Source: Achatina immaculata
Taxonomy: Eukaryota > Mollusca > Gastropoda > Stylommatophora > Achatinidae
Length of the DNA: 64,000 nucleotides
Assembly: GCA_009760885.1 (NCBI GenBank)
Contig: CM019692.1
Span: 51,024,355-51,088,354 of the forward strand
Direction: 5' to 3'
Position 1 is the stretch's first letter; each line of letters opens with the position of its first letter. Both the position numbers and the translations under genes were made by a program. This document shows positions 22,842-35,700 of this stretch, one piece after another. A model generated the notes under the pieces. That model searched no databases and had not been told where the DNA came from. It worked only from the letters and a program-made list of their open reading frames with translations.

Positions 22842-24185
22842 AAAAAAAAAGAAATGCAAACAAATACGATGTTGCCATTTAAACTGAAGTCTGCTGATCA
22901 GACAAGGGCAAATTGCCTGAAACGTTCACTTGGACATTAACTTCACGTGCTGACCTGAATTGTACTCAGCAGATGATTCATGAGCACAGAAAAGCGACAC
23001 TAGTCAAAACAGTATTTTTGACAATAACTCATGACAGGTTCATGAGAATCCGTGAAACTTACTGAACACAAAACCCACTGACCATGTTATTGAATGCCTA
23101 TAAAAGATTGATGCTCCTCGAATCAATTCATTTGAAAATTAAATGCACAATTATGGCTCATCTCATTACAGAACAACGACTCATCATCATCATTGAATAT
23201 TTACAGACTGGACAGTCACAAAGTGTAGTGGCCAGACATTTTAATGTGGTTAGAAGCACCGCTGGTCGCCTCTGGAGCCGATTTCAAGAAACTGGCTCAG
23301 ATGCAGACCGGCCATGCAGTGAAAGACCCATAGTCACAACTCCTGCCGAAGACCGCTTCATAAGGCTGTGTCACCTCAAGGAATCGATTTGCATCTGACT
23401 CTTCAACGATCCAGTCAATGACAGCAGTTCGTCGAATTTCAGATCAAACGGTCAGGAACCGGCTGCACGATGTTGGTCGTTGGGCTAGAAGACCCAACTG
23501 AGGTCCTGTTGTTATGGATCAGCATCGCTAGAACCTACTGCAGTGGGTGAACCAGCATCGTCAATGGACCATTGCAAATGACTGGAGAACGGTTTGGTTT
23601 AGTGATGAATCATTCTTTCTCCTCCAGCGACATACAGATGGAGAAGAGTTTACTGCAGAGTCCATGAGCACTACTGAACTGCATGATGAGGTGCACTGGT
23701 GTGGGGGATGATCAACTTCATGGGAAGAAGTGACCTAGTACAAACTGAAGGACACCTGAACACAATACGTTGTTGAAATGCCCTCATGTCATTCCACTTC
23801 TGGCTGCACCAGGGTCGATTTTTCAGCAGGATAATGCTCGACCTCATGTGGCACAACTCACCACCCAGTTCCTCGCTGACAACAATGTCCAGATCATTCT
23901 GTGGCGCCATCTATGTCATCAGACATGAACATAATACAACACCTATGGGATGAACTCAACAGACAAGTACACCAGTGAGATGTGGCACCAATCAATCTCT
24001 GACAGTTGTCTCTTGCACTGCGGGAAGAGTGGGCAGCCATCCCACAACAACAGATCCAATGGTTAATCGGATCCATGTCAAGGAGATGTCATTCTCTGAT
24101 ACAGGTCAGAGGAGGCCATACACCTTACTGAAACGGAGGCCTCAGTCGCAGAGAATAAAAGTCCAAACCAAATTTAAATGACATC
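22842..24185 (+). pseudogene. Tc1-like transposon relic
   Basis: From the ATG at 23153 the frame reads MAHLITEQRLIIIIEYLQTG, then SQSVVARHFNVVRSTAGRLW and RFQETGSDADRPCSERPIVT, the N-terminal helix-turn-helix region of Tc1-type transposase. It ends at a frameshift at 23398. Downstream in other frames lie VWFSDESFFLLQRHTDG (first catalytic Asp, about 23593), FQQDNARPHVAQLTTQFLAD (second Asp, about 23820) and SSDMNIIQHLWDELNRQV (about 23917). In this last motif the catalytic Glu of the usual NPIEHLWDEL is Gln. All three parts are in order, so this is a nearly whole but dead copy. Exact terminal repeats not fixed. Confidence 0.85.
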
Positions 24186-24324
24186 ATTTCATTGTTAAAG
24201 TCTTAAAGTTTCTTCATGTTAAGATTGAAACATTAATTCCGTAGAATAAAATTTTGATACAAGTTTGAAATTTGGTGTCCATTATGACTACAGTAATGTT
24301 GTGTTTCTTTTTTTTGAACAGTAT

Positions 24325-24465
24325 ATGAAAGCTTTAGTTACACATTTTTTGTCTCATATGAAAGCTGGAGTGACACATTTTTTGTCTCATACGAAAGCCT
24401 TTAGTGACATATTTTTTGTCTCATACGAAAGCTGGAGTGATACATTTTTTTTATCAACAAAGAAA
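24325..24465. repeat. 33-bp minisatellite
   Basis: Four units with core tatgaaagctggagtgacac. Confidence 0.85.
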
Positions 24466-24479
24466 GCTTTTTTTGGAAA

Positions 24480-26682
24480 AGAGGATTAACTGGACATTTT
24501 TACAGCAAAGATAATGAGAAACAGAGGCTACTTTTATACAGGCTCTCTGTCAGGATACAACAGGATCATGAAATACTGATTTTTATAGATCTGTCAGTAC
24601 ATCTTAGACAAGATATTCATGGCTACTGAAAACAATTATTTGAAAATGATTTTTCTTTTTTCTTTTTTTTTTTTGGTCAGTCATTTTGGATTTCTAAAGA
24701 AGATGTGTCTTTTTAATCCAGGATGCAACATCCATCATGAAGATGTCTGTTTGCAAGATTATGTGACATGTGGTTGTCAGCCTAGGAGCATTTAGAACAC
24801 AAATTTATTTATTATATATAATTTATGTATATTAAAATACCAACATTAATGAAGAGAGCTTACGTGACTTTCCATTTATTTCAGCAATTTTTTGTTGTTT
24901 GTTAATGCAAATACTTTTTGTTTATAAAAATATTGTTTTGCACAACAGATAAGAATTGTACATAGAAACTACCAAACAAGAAAGCCCACTATACTACTCT
25001 GAGATCAAATATGTCTTCTTTTTTTTTTTTGGGGGGGGGGGGGGGGAGGAGACAGCTTTTCATTACAGATTAAACTTCTAATTTTTTTTATACCAATTCC
25101 TGTGCTGTCAATTTCCTTCATGATTTAACAGAAAGCACACAGAATTTGTCATTAATTTCTAGAACTAATACTGTCACATTCTTGCATGCTGATTTGAAAT
25201 GGCAAAAATTATATAATTCTGTTATTATCATGGTCACCTCTAACACTATCCAAGAAAAATAACACTAAAAAAGTCTAATTACATCAGTTAAACTTATTCA
25301 AATTTAGTTATGAAGTCAATATTAAGCACAAACAAAGTTATGACCTCACATACAAGGTGTCCCCTGAACTGTACATCATATTAAATACTCTCTTGACTGT
25401 ATTTTGAATAAGATGATGAGTATACTAAAAAAAAAAAAAGAAATAAATTGGTTATGCACCCGGAAAAAATGTAAACATTGCTGGTAGAACAGAAAAAACA
25501 GTGGACACTTGGATGAATGAGGAAGAGATGTTACTTGAAGACTACCTGTCAAAGAACAGAAGATGAGATGGACAGTATGCAAAATAGATTCAGCACCATA
25601 TGTAAAGGCTTGAGAAGTGAAGAGAATTTGTTGCTTCCCTTTAAAATTGAACCCAAAAAAAAAAAAAGGTGTTGGATGGTAACTATTTGTTAACTGATAT
25701 CCAAGTATACTGATCAATGGATAGGTTTTGGGACACCCCGAACCTGTAACTTTGAGTCAATACACCATTTCATAATATTACTTTCTAAGATGTGTCCTTT
25801 ATCAACCACTTAACAAATTTCAGTGACTAGCTTTATAGATCACATAAAGAGCAGCTGTTATCACATTAAAAATTCCCCATCTCCTTACTCAGTGAAGAAA
25901 TAAACAATTTCTGCCTGCCAACTTTTTACACAAATGTAGAGTTGAAACAAAAATTACATAAAATTAAATCAACCTACACAATGACCAACAAAAAAAAAAA
26001 AAGAAGAAAAAACCCATACAAATCAACAATGGCACATTGCGATGGTTGTCAAATGTTTTCAACCACAACTTAACCAAACATAAGTACATTATCAATATCT
26101 TTGTTCAACTGTGTAAATGCTGAATATGGCATCTTTAGAGTTTCTCAAGTGTTTAGAAATGCAGTATATAAGTTCATGAACCACAATGTGCCTTGGGAAT
26201 AATATGGTCATTTCTTGTTCAAGTACTGGAAATAATCCACACTTTATGATGGGGCATTGACATGAATAAGATCTGTCTTGTATCATCACATGGTTGGATT
26301 AGACAGTATTTCATTGTTACAAACTGGAAACTTTTACTCTCGACATGGCCATCACGCAGGCCAGATGGTACAACCAAAGAGAATATGGCCTGTGTAAGAA
26401 CCAAGTGGCAAGCTTTTTTGTGATCTTTATGAGCACTTCTTGACACAGCAACAAGAATGGTGAGCAGCAAAGTGCTAGAGATTCAGGTACTATGTACTGT
26501 TACAAGGTGAATCTATGAACCTCAGGCACAGCATTTTTGATTAAAATTTTAACAGAAAACTTAAACACTGCAAGACTATCTCAGCATTTTCATAATTATA
26601 TATGAACAAAAAAAACCCAATAATATGAAAAAATCTGTCCAGTATAGTATGTCTCTTATATTTCTTCTGATCTTGTCAATCA
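24480..26682 (-). other. Possible TULP4 3' UTR and flank; no other gene seen
   Basis: This region lies directly downstream of the TULP4 stop codon. Minus-strand AATAAA hexamers occur at 24875-24880 and 24804-24809 and could end a UTR of about 1.8 kb; which is used cannot be told from sequence. Contains poly-T and poly-G runs near 24660 and 25020-25048. Confidence 0.3.
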
Positions 26683-26799
26683 TCACTTGAGCCTTTGAGT
26701 GACATTGGCTAAGGCCACCGCAAATGCTTGTATAGCCGTGAAGGGGTGCTGGAAGTCCAGAGTGTATGCATTGTTGTCTATTCGTCCAAACTGCATAAC
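26683..26799 (-). CDS. TULP4: TULP4 terminal exon: end of tubby domain
   Basis: Acceptor gctgtttcag at 26800-26809. Encodes [16 protein letters not shown] and the C-terminal helix [17 protein letters not shown], then TGA at 26685-26683. The buried C-terminal helix is the hallmark of the tubby barrel. Confidence 0.97.
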   Translation of the reverse strand, partial: VMQFGRIDNNAYTLDFQHPFTAIQAFAVALANVTQRLK

Positions 26800-29700
26800 C
26801 TGAAACAGCATGCAACAATATAAGCAAAAGCACACGATCGGAGGATGGTGGAATTCACAAACACTGAACCTGAGTGCTCAAAAACTAAAACTCACAAAAA
26901 TAAACGGTGACATTCACGGTCTGTAGCACAAAATACTCCACTGTCAGTACATCTGTCAAGAGAAAAAAAAAACACACACACAAAATTCTATGTATTGCAG
27001 TACTTGTGTTATCACACTTCATCTTTTTCCAGAGATATTCTGTCCATGCAGTAGTGGAGCTTGTTGAAAAAACAAAACAAAACACTAGCAAAGCAGCGAG
27101 CTAGGTGGGCACTGTAAATCAAAGGATATAAAAATAAAACCCACAACAGCCCACCACAAATTTTGTCTTCTCTCATCATAAGCCTGTGAATAAAAGCACA
27201 CATCAAAGCCACACAGGAATTCTTACATGAGAAGATCTTCTCTCAGTTGATCACACAGGAATTCTTACATGAGAAGATCTTCTCTCAGTTGATCACACAG
27301 GAATTATTACATGAGAAGATCTTCTCTCAGTTGATCACACAGGAATTCTTAAATGAGAAGATCTTCTCTCAGTTGATCACACAGGAATTCTTACATGAGA
27401 AGATCTTCTCTCAGTTGATCACACAGGAATTCTTACATGAGAAGATCTTCTCTCAGTTGATCACACAGAAAGATATCTTCCACAACCCTATCTTCCAAAA
27501 CTCTCAATCATACAGGAATTTATACATGATAAGATTTTCCAAAACCTTCAATCATGCAGGGATTCTTACATGATATAATCTTTCAAAACCCTCAAAAACA
27601 AATGAAAATCTTCCAAAACCCTCAATCACACAGGAATCCATACATGATAAGATTTCCAAAACCCTCAATCACACAGGAATTCATACATGACAAGATCTTC
27701 CAAAACCCTCAATCACACAGGAATTCATACATGATAAGATTTCCAATAAGCTCAATAACACAGGAATTCATACGTAATATCTTTCAAAACTCTGTCACAC
27801 AGGAATATCTTCTAAAATCCTCAATCATGCCAGAATTCATACAAAAGAAGATTATTCTGAACAATCAGTTTCACTGGAATTCATACAATCTTTACTGATG
27901 ATACTGAAGCTTATTATGAATTTAAGAACAATTAACAACCTCAGAGGTACAGCTCACAGAAAACAGGTGGCAGAAAATGGAGAGCATTTGCAGAAATATG
28001 TGACAGAAATAAACAGCAAAAGCCACGAGGATAGATCATAAATGAGGATTTACTCATAAATATAAAAATGAAAACAAAAAGTATTCATTAAGAAAGAACA
28101 AAACATTAAACAGATACAGAATGTATGAACTCCAGTATGACTAAAGGTTAATGGAGATCTTCTCATGTATGAATGTTAGTGTGACTGAGGGTTACTGGAG
28201 ATCTTCTCATGTATGAATGTCAGTGTGACTGAGGGTTACTGAAGATCTTCTCATGTATGAATGTCAGTGTGACTGAGGGTTACTGGAGATCTTCTCATGT
28301 ATGAATGCCAGTGTGACTGAGGGTTACTGGAGATCTTCTCATGTATGAATGCCAGTGTGACTGAGGGTTACTGGAGATCTTCTCATGTATGAATGTCAGT
28401 GTGACTGAGGGTTACTGGAGATCTTCTCATGTATGAATGTCAGTGTGACTGAGGGTTACTGGAGATCTTCTCATGTATGAATGTCAGTGTGACTAATTGG
28501 AAGTGATGTATACAGAACACATGATGATGCTTGATGGGAGGCATCTGAAGAACTCTCAGTAGATTGTAAAAAAAAAAAAAATCAATAAAAACCCACTTTC
28601 TTCAAACTGAGGGCTGTTGTCAGAGGGACTGTTCAACATGACTCTCTGGCTATGCTGTTCTGCTCTCTCACCTGCCTCCCTCTGTTCTCTCACATGCCTC
28701 CCTCTGTTCTTTCAACTGCCTCCCTCTGCTCTCTCATCTGCCTCCCTCTCTCTCACCTGCCTCCCTCTGTTCTCTCACCTGTCTCCCTCTGTTCTCTCAC
28801 CTGTCTCCCTCTGTTCTCTCACCTGCCTCCCTCTGTTCTCTCACCTGTCTCCCTCTGTTCTCTCACCTGCCTCCCTCTGTTCTCTCACCTGCCTCCCTCT
28901 GTTCTCTCACCTGCCTCCCTCTGTTCTCTCACCTGTCTCCCTCTGTTCTCTCACCTGTCTCCCTCTGTTCTCTCACCTGCCTCCCTCTGTTCTCTCACCT
29001 GCCTCCCTCTGTTCTCTCACCTGTCTCCCTCTGTTCTCTCACCTGTCTCCCTCTGTTCTCTCACCTGCCTCCCTCTGAGCTCAATCTGGAAGTTCTTTGC
29101 CGACTCTTGTGTCACCCGCCCTCCAAAGTCTAGCTGGTAAACCTGGCTGGTCTCATTCCAGAGTGGTGCCTTGTTGTGCATGGTAAATGTTCGATTCTGC
29201 TCATGGCGTGCTGATGTCTCACTTAAATGTCGTCTCACCTGTGAGTTTGAGACACAATTAACACACAAGAAGGCAGGTCACAAGGGAAATAATTATAAAG
29301 GGGGAAAATTATGATGCAATCTTTTCTTACTACAGATCGATACAGTACTATAAACCATCATTCATCTATGGTTGCAAGTAGTGAGAAATGATTACTATAG
29401 AACAGGGTTTCTCACAGTGGTCAGCAGATCCCCGTGGCTCCACCAGATATCCCTAGGGGGTCTGCAGAATTTCTGCAAATTTAAAAAAAAAAAAATTATC
29501 CATTCAATAAACTGGATGGCGTGTGTACATTTTCACATAATGTGACATGCATGATTCATACTCCGATGCTTTTGAAGCTTGCTGCTAAGACAGCCATACA
29601 GAGTTCATGTGGATGGGGACACAAGTCAGCAGTTTCAGTTATGGTCTGACCGTGGTGCAACGACGCTGGTTCACAGCTCGTACCTTATTTATATATAATC

Positions 29701-32700
29701 TCAAATCTTGAAAAAAGAAAATCAGCAGCAAGGTCCATGCTTGAACAATACATAATGAACATCAGTTCCATCAGTGCTGACAGCTACTGTAAATGAAAGT
29801 GCACATGCTCAGTCTGTCAGGACTTCTCAACCTTCCTAAAAAATTAGCAAACAAAATTATACTGAAGATGAAAGTCAATCAGAATAATCACTGAGCAACT
29901 CTCAAGCACATCAACCAATGACTAGGACAAACAAATGGTGATTTCAGCATGGAGGACTGAGAACATCCCTACAACTTCTAACCAAAAACACTCACATCCC
30001 TATACATTCACTTCTATTTCTACCTTCTGAGGACAGGCGCATCCACTTTTCACAAATTCTCAAGTGTAATGAGGCCCTAGTCTCACTCTCACACTACTTT
30101 CCTGTATCGAACAAATGTACTAAGTTAAAACCTCAGCATACAAGCTACCTTCAAAACCCTGTGATGCAGTCAACCTCTAGTCTGAGACAACAAAATGTGC
30201 CAGCTTCAGTTTCAGCGTATCTGACATACCCGTTACTATTTCAAACAAAACAAATAATTCACACAGCATGACAAATGTCCAAGGAATGAACAGCAAGCAA
30301 GCAATAGTTTTCAGGTAAATGAGAGGATATTCTAGACATAATAGCCATCATTACTTTGTGTTAAAAATAGGAACCATCTCTGCCAATGTACTCAGACACA
30401 AATAACATAAGGAACATTTAACAAATTTAAGAACGCAGCTCCGAGGCCAAGCAGTCTACTAATTTGATGGTGCCGAGTTCAAGTCCCAGCAGTGGGACTT
30501 TTTTTTTTTTTTTTCAGCGCCATTAAGCAAAAAAGTAGGCTCCAAGGTCCGTCCAGCCTCTAAAAATAGGAAGGTAAATGCGACCAGGCATGATACTGAC
30601 CATATCACACTTTCATATGCTGAAGGTTTTGGAAACAAGGGCCTATCATTGTATTCCCAGTATTCCTTAACGGCATATATTTACCTTTACTAACAATACA
30701 GCTCAGGCCCTCAGTTTGCCTGGTTACAGAAAAATTCTTCAAAGATTACAAAACACTCATCCTAATAATACAACATATATCTGAAACTGAACTCATATAA
30801 GAGAGGGAAAAAATGTGAGAAAATACTAAGCAACAAAAGGAAAGATTTATTACTCTAATACAATTCCCCAATGTACACTCACATCAATGTAGACATGAGG
30901 TAAAAATGTGTTCTTTGTTTTGAACTTTATAGAAGGCCATCTAGAAATTTGTATGCTGGTTCTAAGAAAGGCTTATTTAAGGACTAAATTACAGATAATG
31001 TGCAGGTTGCCTTGACAGTGAAAGTACTCACCTTCTGTCTGAGCTGAGCTTTCTGGAATGCTTCTAAATTTTCATAATTATTTAACCTGGGATCATCTAG
31101 TCCGAGAAAGTCAGTGGCTGGCAGCTGGATGTCCCGGCTTCTCCTGCCCAACAGCGGGCTTAAATGTCTGCAGCGACCCTTCAGTATTTCCTCATGAAGA
31201 TTCTGGATGTTTGGTTTCTGCTTAGCACCAAAACGTATGGGAGAGGATGGCAGTGAAGCACTGGTGTGCTGAATCTCACTGTCATGAATGTTGTTGTTGT
31301 TCAGCACTGCCTCATTGTAAGTGTATGGCACAGCAGGATGTTCATCCAAACTGTCATAAATGTCTCCTTCTGGTAAAGAAGACATGTCATCTTCATCTTT
31401 GGTGTCAGGATTCCTCATAACAAATCCCGGCATCGATCGGAAGTTGTGTGCCGAATGCTGGGCCGAAGGGTCTTCAGAAAGAATCAGGCTAAGCTTATCA
31501 AATGATGAGAGATCTTTTGTCAGCGTGGAATGTAAGTGAGAAACTGAAGTCTGTGCTACAAAATGATGATGATGATGGGCACGACTGTCTGCAGGATGAT
31601 CATGTGATGGAATGTCACCAAAGTCTGTATTTTCGAGGGCTGGTAAACTTTCATCTGGTGTGGCTAAACTCTGCTCCTGATGCCAGTTACCCTGATTCTG
31701 TGACGCTGACCTTGGTGTCTGAGAAGCAGAGTCCAGCTCCACATCCCCTATCAACTGCGGCATGACCTGCTGGATGTATGAGCTGTCAGATGTTCTTGCT
31801 GTATCTTGTGAAGAACTCTGAGGTGGACTATGAGGTTGGTCTCTATGACATGGCAAGACACTTCTGTTAGTTAATGCTGATGCTCCTCCATGCTGGCAGT
31901 CTAAAGCTTCTGCTTTTGTCAAGCACGCACAATAAACAGCAGGACTATCATGAACTGGACAGCGCCAACTATCCCCTGATGTTTTTGATTCTGTCCTCTC
32001 TTTGTGCTGGCCAAAGGAACCAGATGTGTAACTCCTTAAATTGTTTTGAGCAATTAGATCGATATGGGACACGATATCAGCAGTACTGGACCACATCTCC
32101 CCCGAAATACACTGGATAGGCAGACATGCTGGACAGCTGCTTGGAGAGATTGGAGTACCAGTATCCACAATGTTTTGCTGTGCTAGGTACAACCTGGTAA
32201 AATGTGAACATATGGACATGATCACAGTTTTACAAATATCTTGTCTATTATTGACAGAGAAACATAAAATGTTTTTCTCTAGGTCAGGTCCAAGACGCTC
32301 AAGGAAGAATAGAATACAGGCAATAAAATTACTCTGTGCAGTTCACTAGAATGTATTTACAAATTTAGAGAGGTGAAGATGAATGTGAGGCAGGTAGAAG
32401 TTTAACAGGATATGCTACAGGTGACAGACAAAGGAAGACAGAATTATATATGGAATGGAAATGTAGCTGAAGCAAATACAACTTAAGTGGCAATATTAAA
32501 ATACATTTAGAACAAAAAAAAAAGGACAGCAGAAAACAAACAGAAGCTATTGAAAATATCTATAGAGCAAGAAGGAAGATATGACAACCCTTCAGACTGT
32601 AATCAAGTCACAATGCCCTACTCTCCATTAATTATTAACACTATATAAATGAAGAATCCATTTAAAACTTTTATATTCATACTGATCACTTCTTACAAAA

Positions 32701-35700
32701 AAATTAGCAGAGTGTGTGACAATACAATATTCTTGTAATAAGACCTCCCTGTAATTTCATCTTGTAATAAGACCTCCCTGTAATTTCATCTTGTAATAAG
32801 ACCTCCCTGTAATTTCACCTTGTAATAAGCCCTCCCTATAATTTCAAAAGTACAAATTTGGCAGCTGTTACTGCAATGAAAAACTTGTAAAACTTAAACT
32901 TGAAAACTCAGCTCTGCAGCACAGCCTAATGAGGCACCACTGGATGTGCTGAATAAGAATTTAAGAAATGAGTATATCTTGTCTCAGATCACATACAAGT
33001 AAATGTCAGGACTCGTATATCAATTTGCAGGTAACTTGAGTGCACCAATCACTTGGCTGTGGAAATGGGTACCCGACTGGATCTGGGGGAGGGAAGGCAG
33101 CTAGGCATGATGCCTGCCAATTTGATGCTCTAGTTTTTCCAACAGGTCAAGGAAAAAAATACCAAAACCATAACCCCTAGGTGGCAATGATACACATTAA
33201 CCATAAACCTCTCTACTCTGAAGGCATCCTGTAGATGGTTATATCAAATGCAACAACCACGAAAATGTCTGATAATTGGTTGTTACACTAAATTAACATT
33301 TCAAATATTATCAATAGTTTCTGAAGCCAACACTAAATTCACATTTCAGACATTATTAATAGTTTCTAGAGCCAACACTAAATTCACATTTCAAATATTA
33401 TCAATAGTTTCTAGCACCAGGAGAAAATGAATGAAGATTTTCAGTAAGTCTATAATTATTCTTGCCTGGTGATGTACTGCATTCTCAAATTACAATCCAG
33501 ACAACCTGGACGATGGACAGTTTTCATAAATACGACCTTGTCTTGCCATTATACAAGAATTAATCACCCAATTTATATGATTAAACCAAAACCTTTATAT
33601 CTGTACAAGTTCTTGACACTTACACAGCTGAAGAGATTTTATGAAAGACTAAGGAAAATGAAAAAGTGGCCTCTCTATGAATCCTTACCTTCTATGCAAG
33701 TCCAGACAAGTTGGTGCTGTGGGACTGCAATCAGCTACTAGATTGTTTTCAAATGGCATGTTCGATGATTCTGCCACTCCTTCTTCAAGAAGTTTCACAG
33801 CTTCAGCGGCTGGATCTGCCCATCTTGGCACTGCCCCTTTCCCAGAATCAACCAGAGGAATCATAACATCTTCGGCACTTGTAGAGCTGCTGCCTGTTTC
33901 ATGCTGGGGTAATGCTGAATGATCCCTTAACAAAGGCGGAGAACTGGGTTCCTCGTGCCTCCACATACCTTCAATGCCTACTCCACCACCTCCGCTACAA
34001 TTACCAACATCCATTCGCTTAAACCCTGGCAGTTTGTCCAGCTTTGTAACACCAACAGTTACTGGAGTGCTGAAGGGATATGACTCAACTCTGTTGGTAC
34101 AGGTTGGGGTTGAGTGCGTCAGGACGCCATTGGTGTTTGCATAATGGCAGCTGGAGTAAGTGTTTCCACTGTTACTGTTTATTAATGCTGCACACTTGTT
34201 GCTGGTGATTCCACTCAACTTGGGACTGCTGTTTGGAATGCCGTTCCTGTTTGAACACGAACCAGGAGTGCTTGGGTGACGTCTGCTGGCGGGAGCTTTT
34301 GGTCGCGCTCCTTGCCAACCATTGATACTGTTAGCATCTGGTCGTGGGTCACTGCAAACTCCATCTTGCTTGAACACTGGGGAAGTCTGAGTCAGAGAGT
34401 TCCTAACTGGCGACAATGAGCGTGACCGCACTGTACCAGAGGCGCCGAGTTTCCCTGTATGGCCGCCGATATCCTCGTTGAGGGAGGCAGCGTGCTCAAT
34501 GAGTGCAGTATCCACGCTGGCAGATCTTACACTGGTCAAACATTGAATTAAGAAATGTCCAGTAATTAGACGAGAAAAATTTGAACAGCAAAAAAAAAAA
34601 AAGAATGAGAGACCTCATTCAATGAAACTAATCAAATATTTAAAATTCTTCAAGAAAAATATAAAAAAATGATAACTGTGGAAATATTTTATGTAACTGC
34701 CATTTTCTAAGTGTGTAGCTTCAGTGCCATAAACTGGCACAGATTATGTGAACACATATTACTTTAAGTGCCTCTGAACACATGCAAAAGTGCACATCTA
34801 ATATTGTTGTCTGATTACCACAGGGTTTAGTTCTGTATTCTGGGCCACACTGGTCACCAGACATAAACAGATAAGCATACAAGCAGAGTCTGTGTGAAAA
34901 GAGTTAGGTTAGACAAGCAATGAGAACATGGAAACAATGAAATACAATGAGATAAAAAGCAGGAAAATATCCCTGAACAATGGAAATATCCTATACAATG
35001 AAAATATCCTTAAACAAAGCAAAAAAAAAAAAAAAAGAAAAAAAACAGCCAGAGAAGGAGGAGAACTGGAAAAGCTCTACATTTCCAAAAGGAACAGAAG
35101 AGATCAACCATGGATGTCATGTGACAAGTTTTAAAAATAAGAAAAAAAAATTCATGTACCAGAAGCTATCATACTCTTACCTCTCTCCCCCATCTTCTAC
35201 ACTCTTCCCTTCTTGTGAGATGTGGCCATCCTCACTCTGTACAGATGGCATATCATGGACAGTGACCTCCACTGTCTTTCTCTCTCCTGCCACATCTCCT
35301 TCACTTGTACCTGCAGACAAACGTCAGCGAAAGCACACATTCACATTAACAGCTCATTAACCATTACAAGCTCATTAATTACACCAACAGCAACATATGT
35401 CAGCAGACAAACATGAACCACAGCAGTTAAAAAATTCAGGAGAAGAAACACTGAGACGTTTTCCACCTGATGTTGGGGTCTAAAAGAAGCATAAATGATC
35501 AAATCAAGAGTGACACAGTCATGGGGCGGGGGAGACTGATTTCCACTCTTCACTCTCCAGGTGACCCAGATGTACACTGCATTGAGGAAAAGAAGTGCCC
35601 CCAAAGATGGAGACTATCTGCCTACACACCAAATCACATTGGACTATCTTCTTACATCTCACATCTTCCCCTGCTGCTAAACGTCACATAGGGCTCACAT

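Noticed and set aside
28617..29140. Plus-strand frames with repeated [14 protein letters not shown]
   Set aside because: They are the 22-bp minisatellite read on the wrong strand; the real gene is TULP4 on the minus strand.
29403..29495. hAT-type transposon end
   Set aside because: Only a short motif resemblance; no terminal repeats or transposase found. A similar weak motif occurs near 58565.
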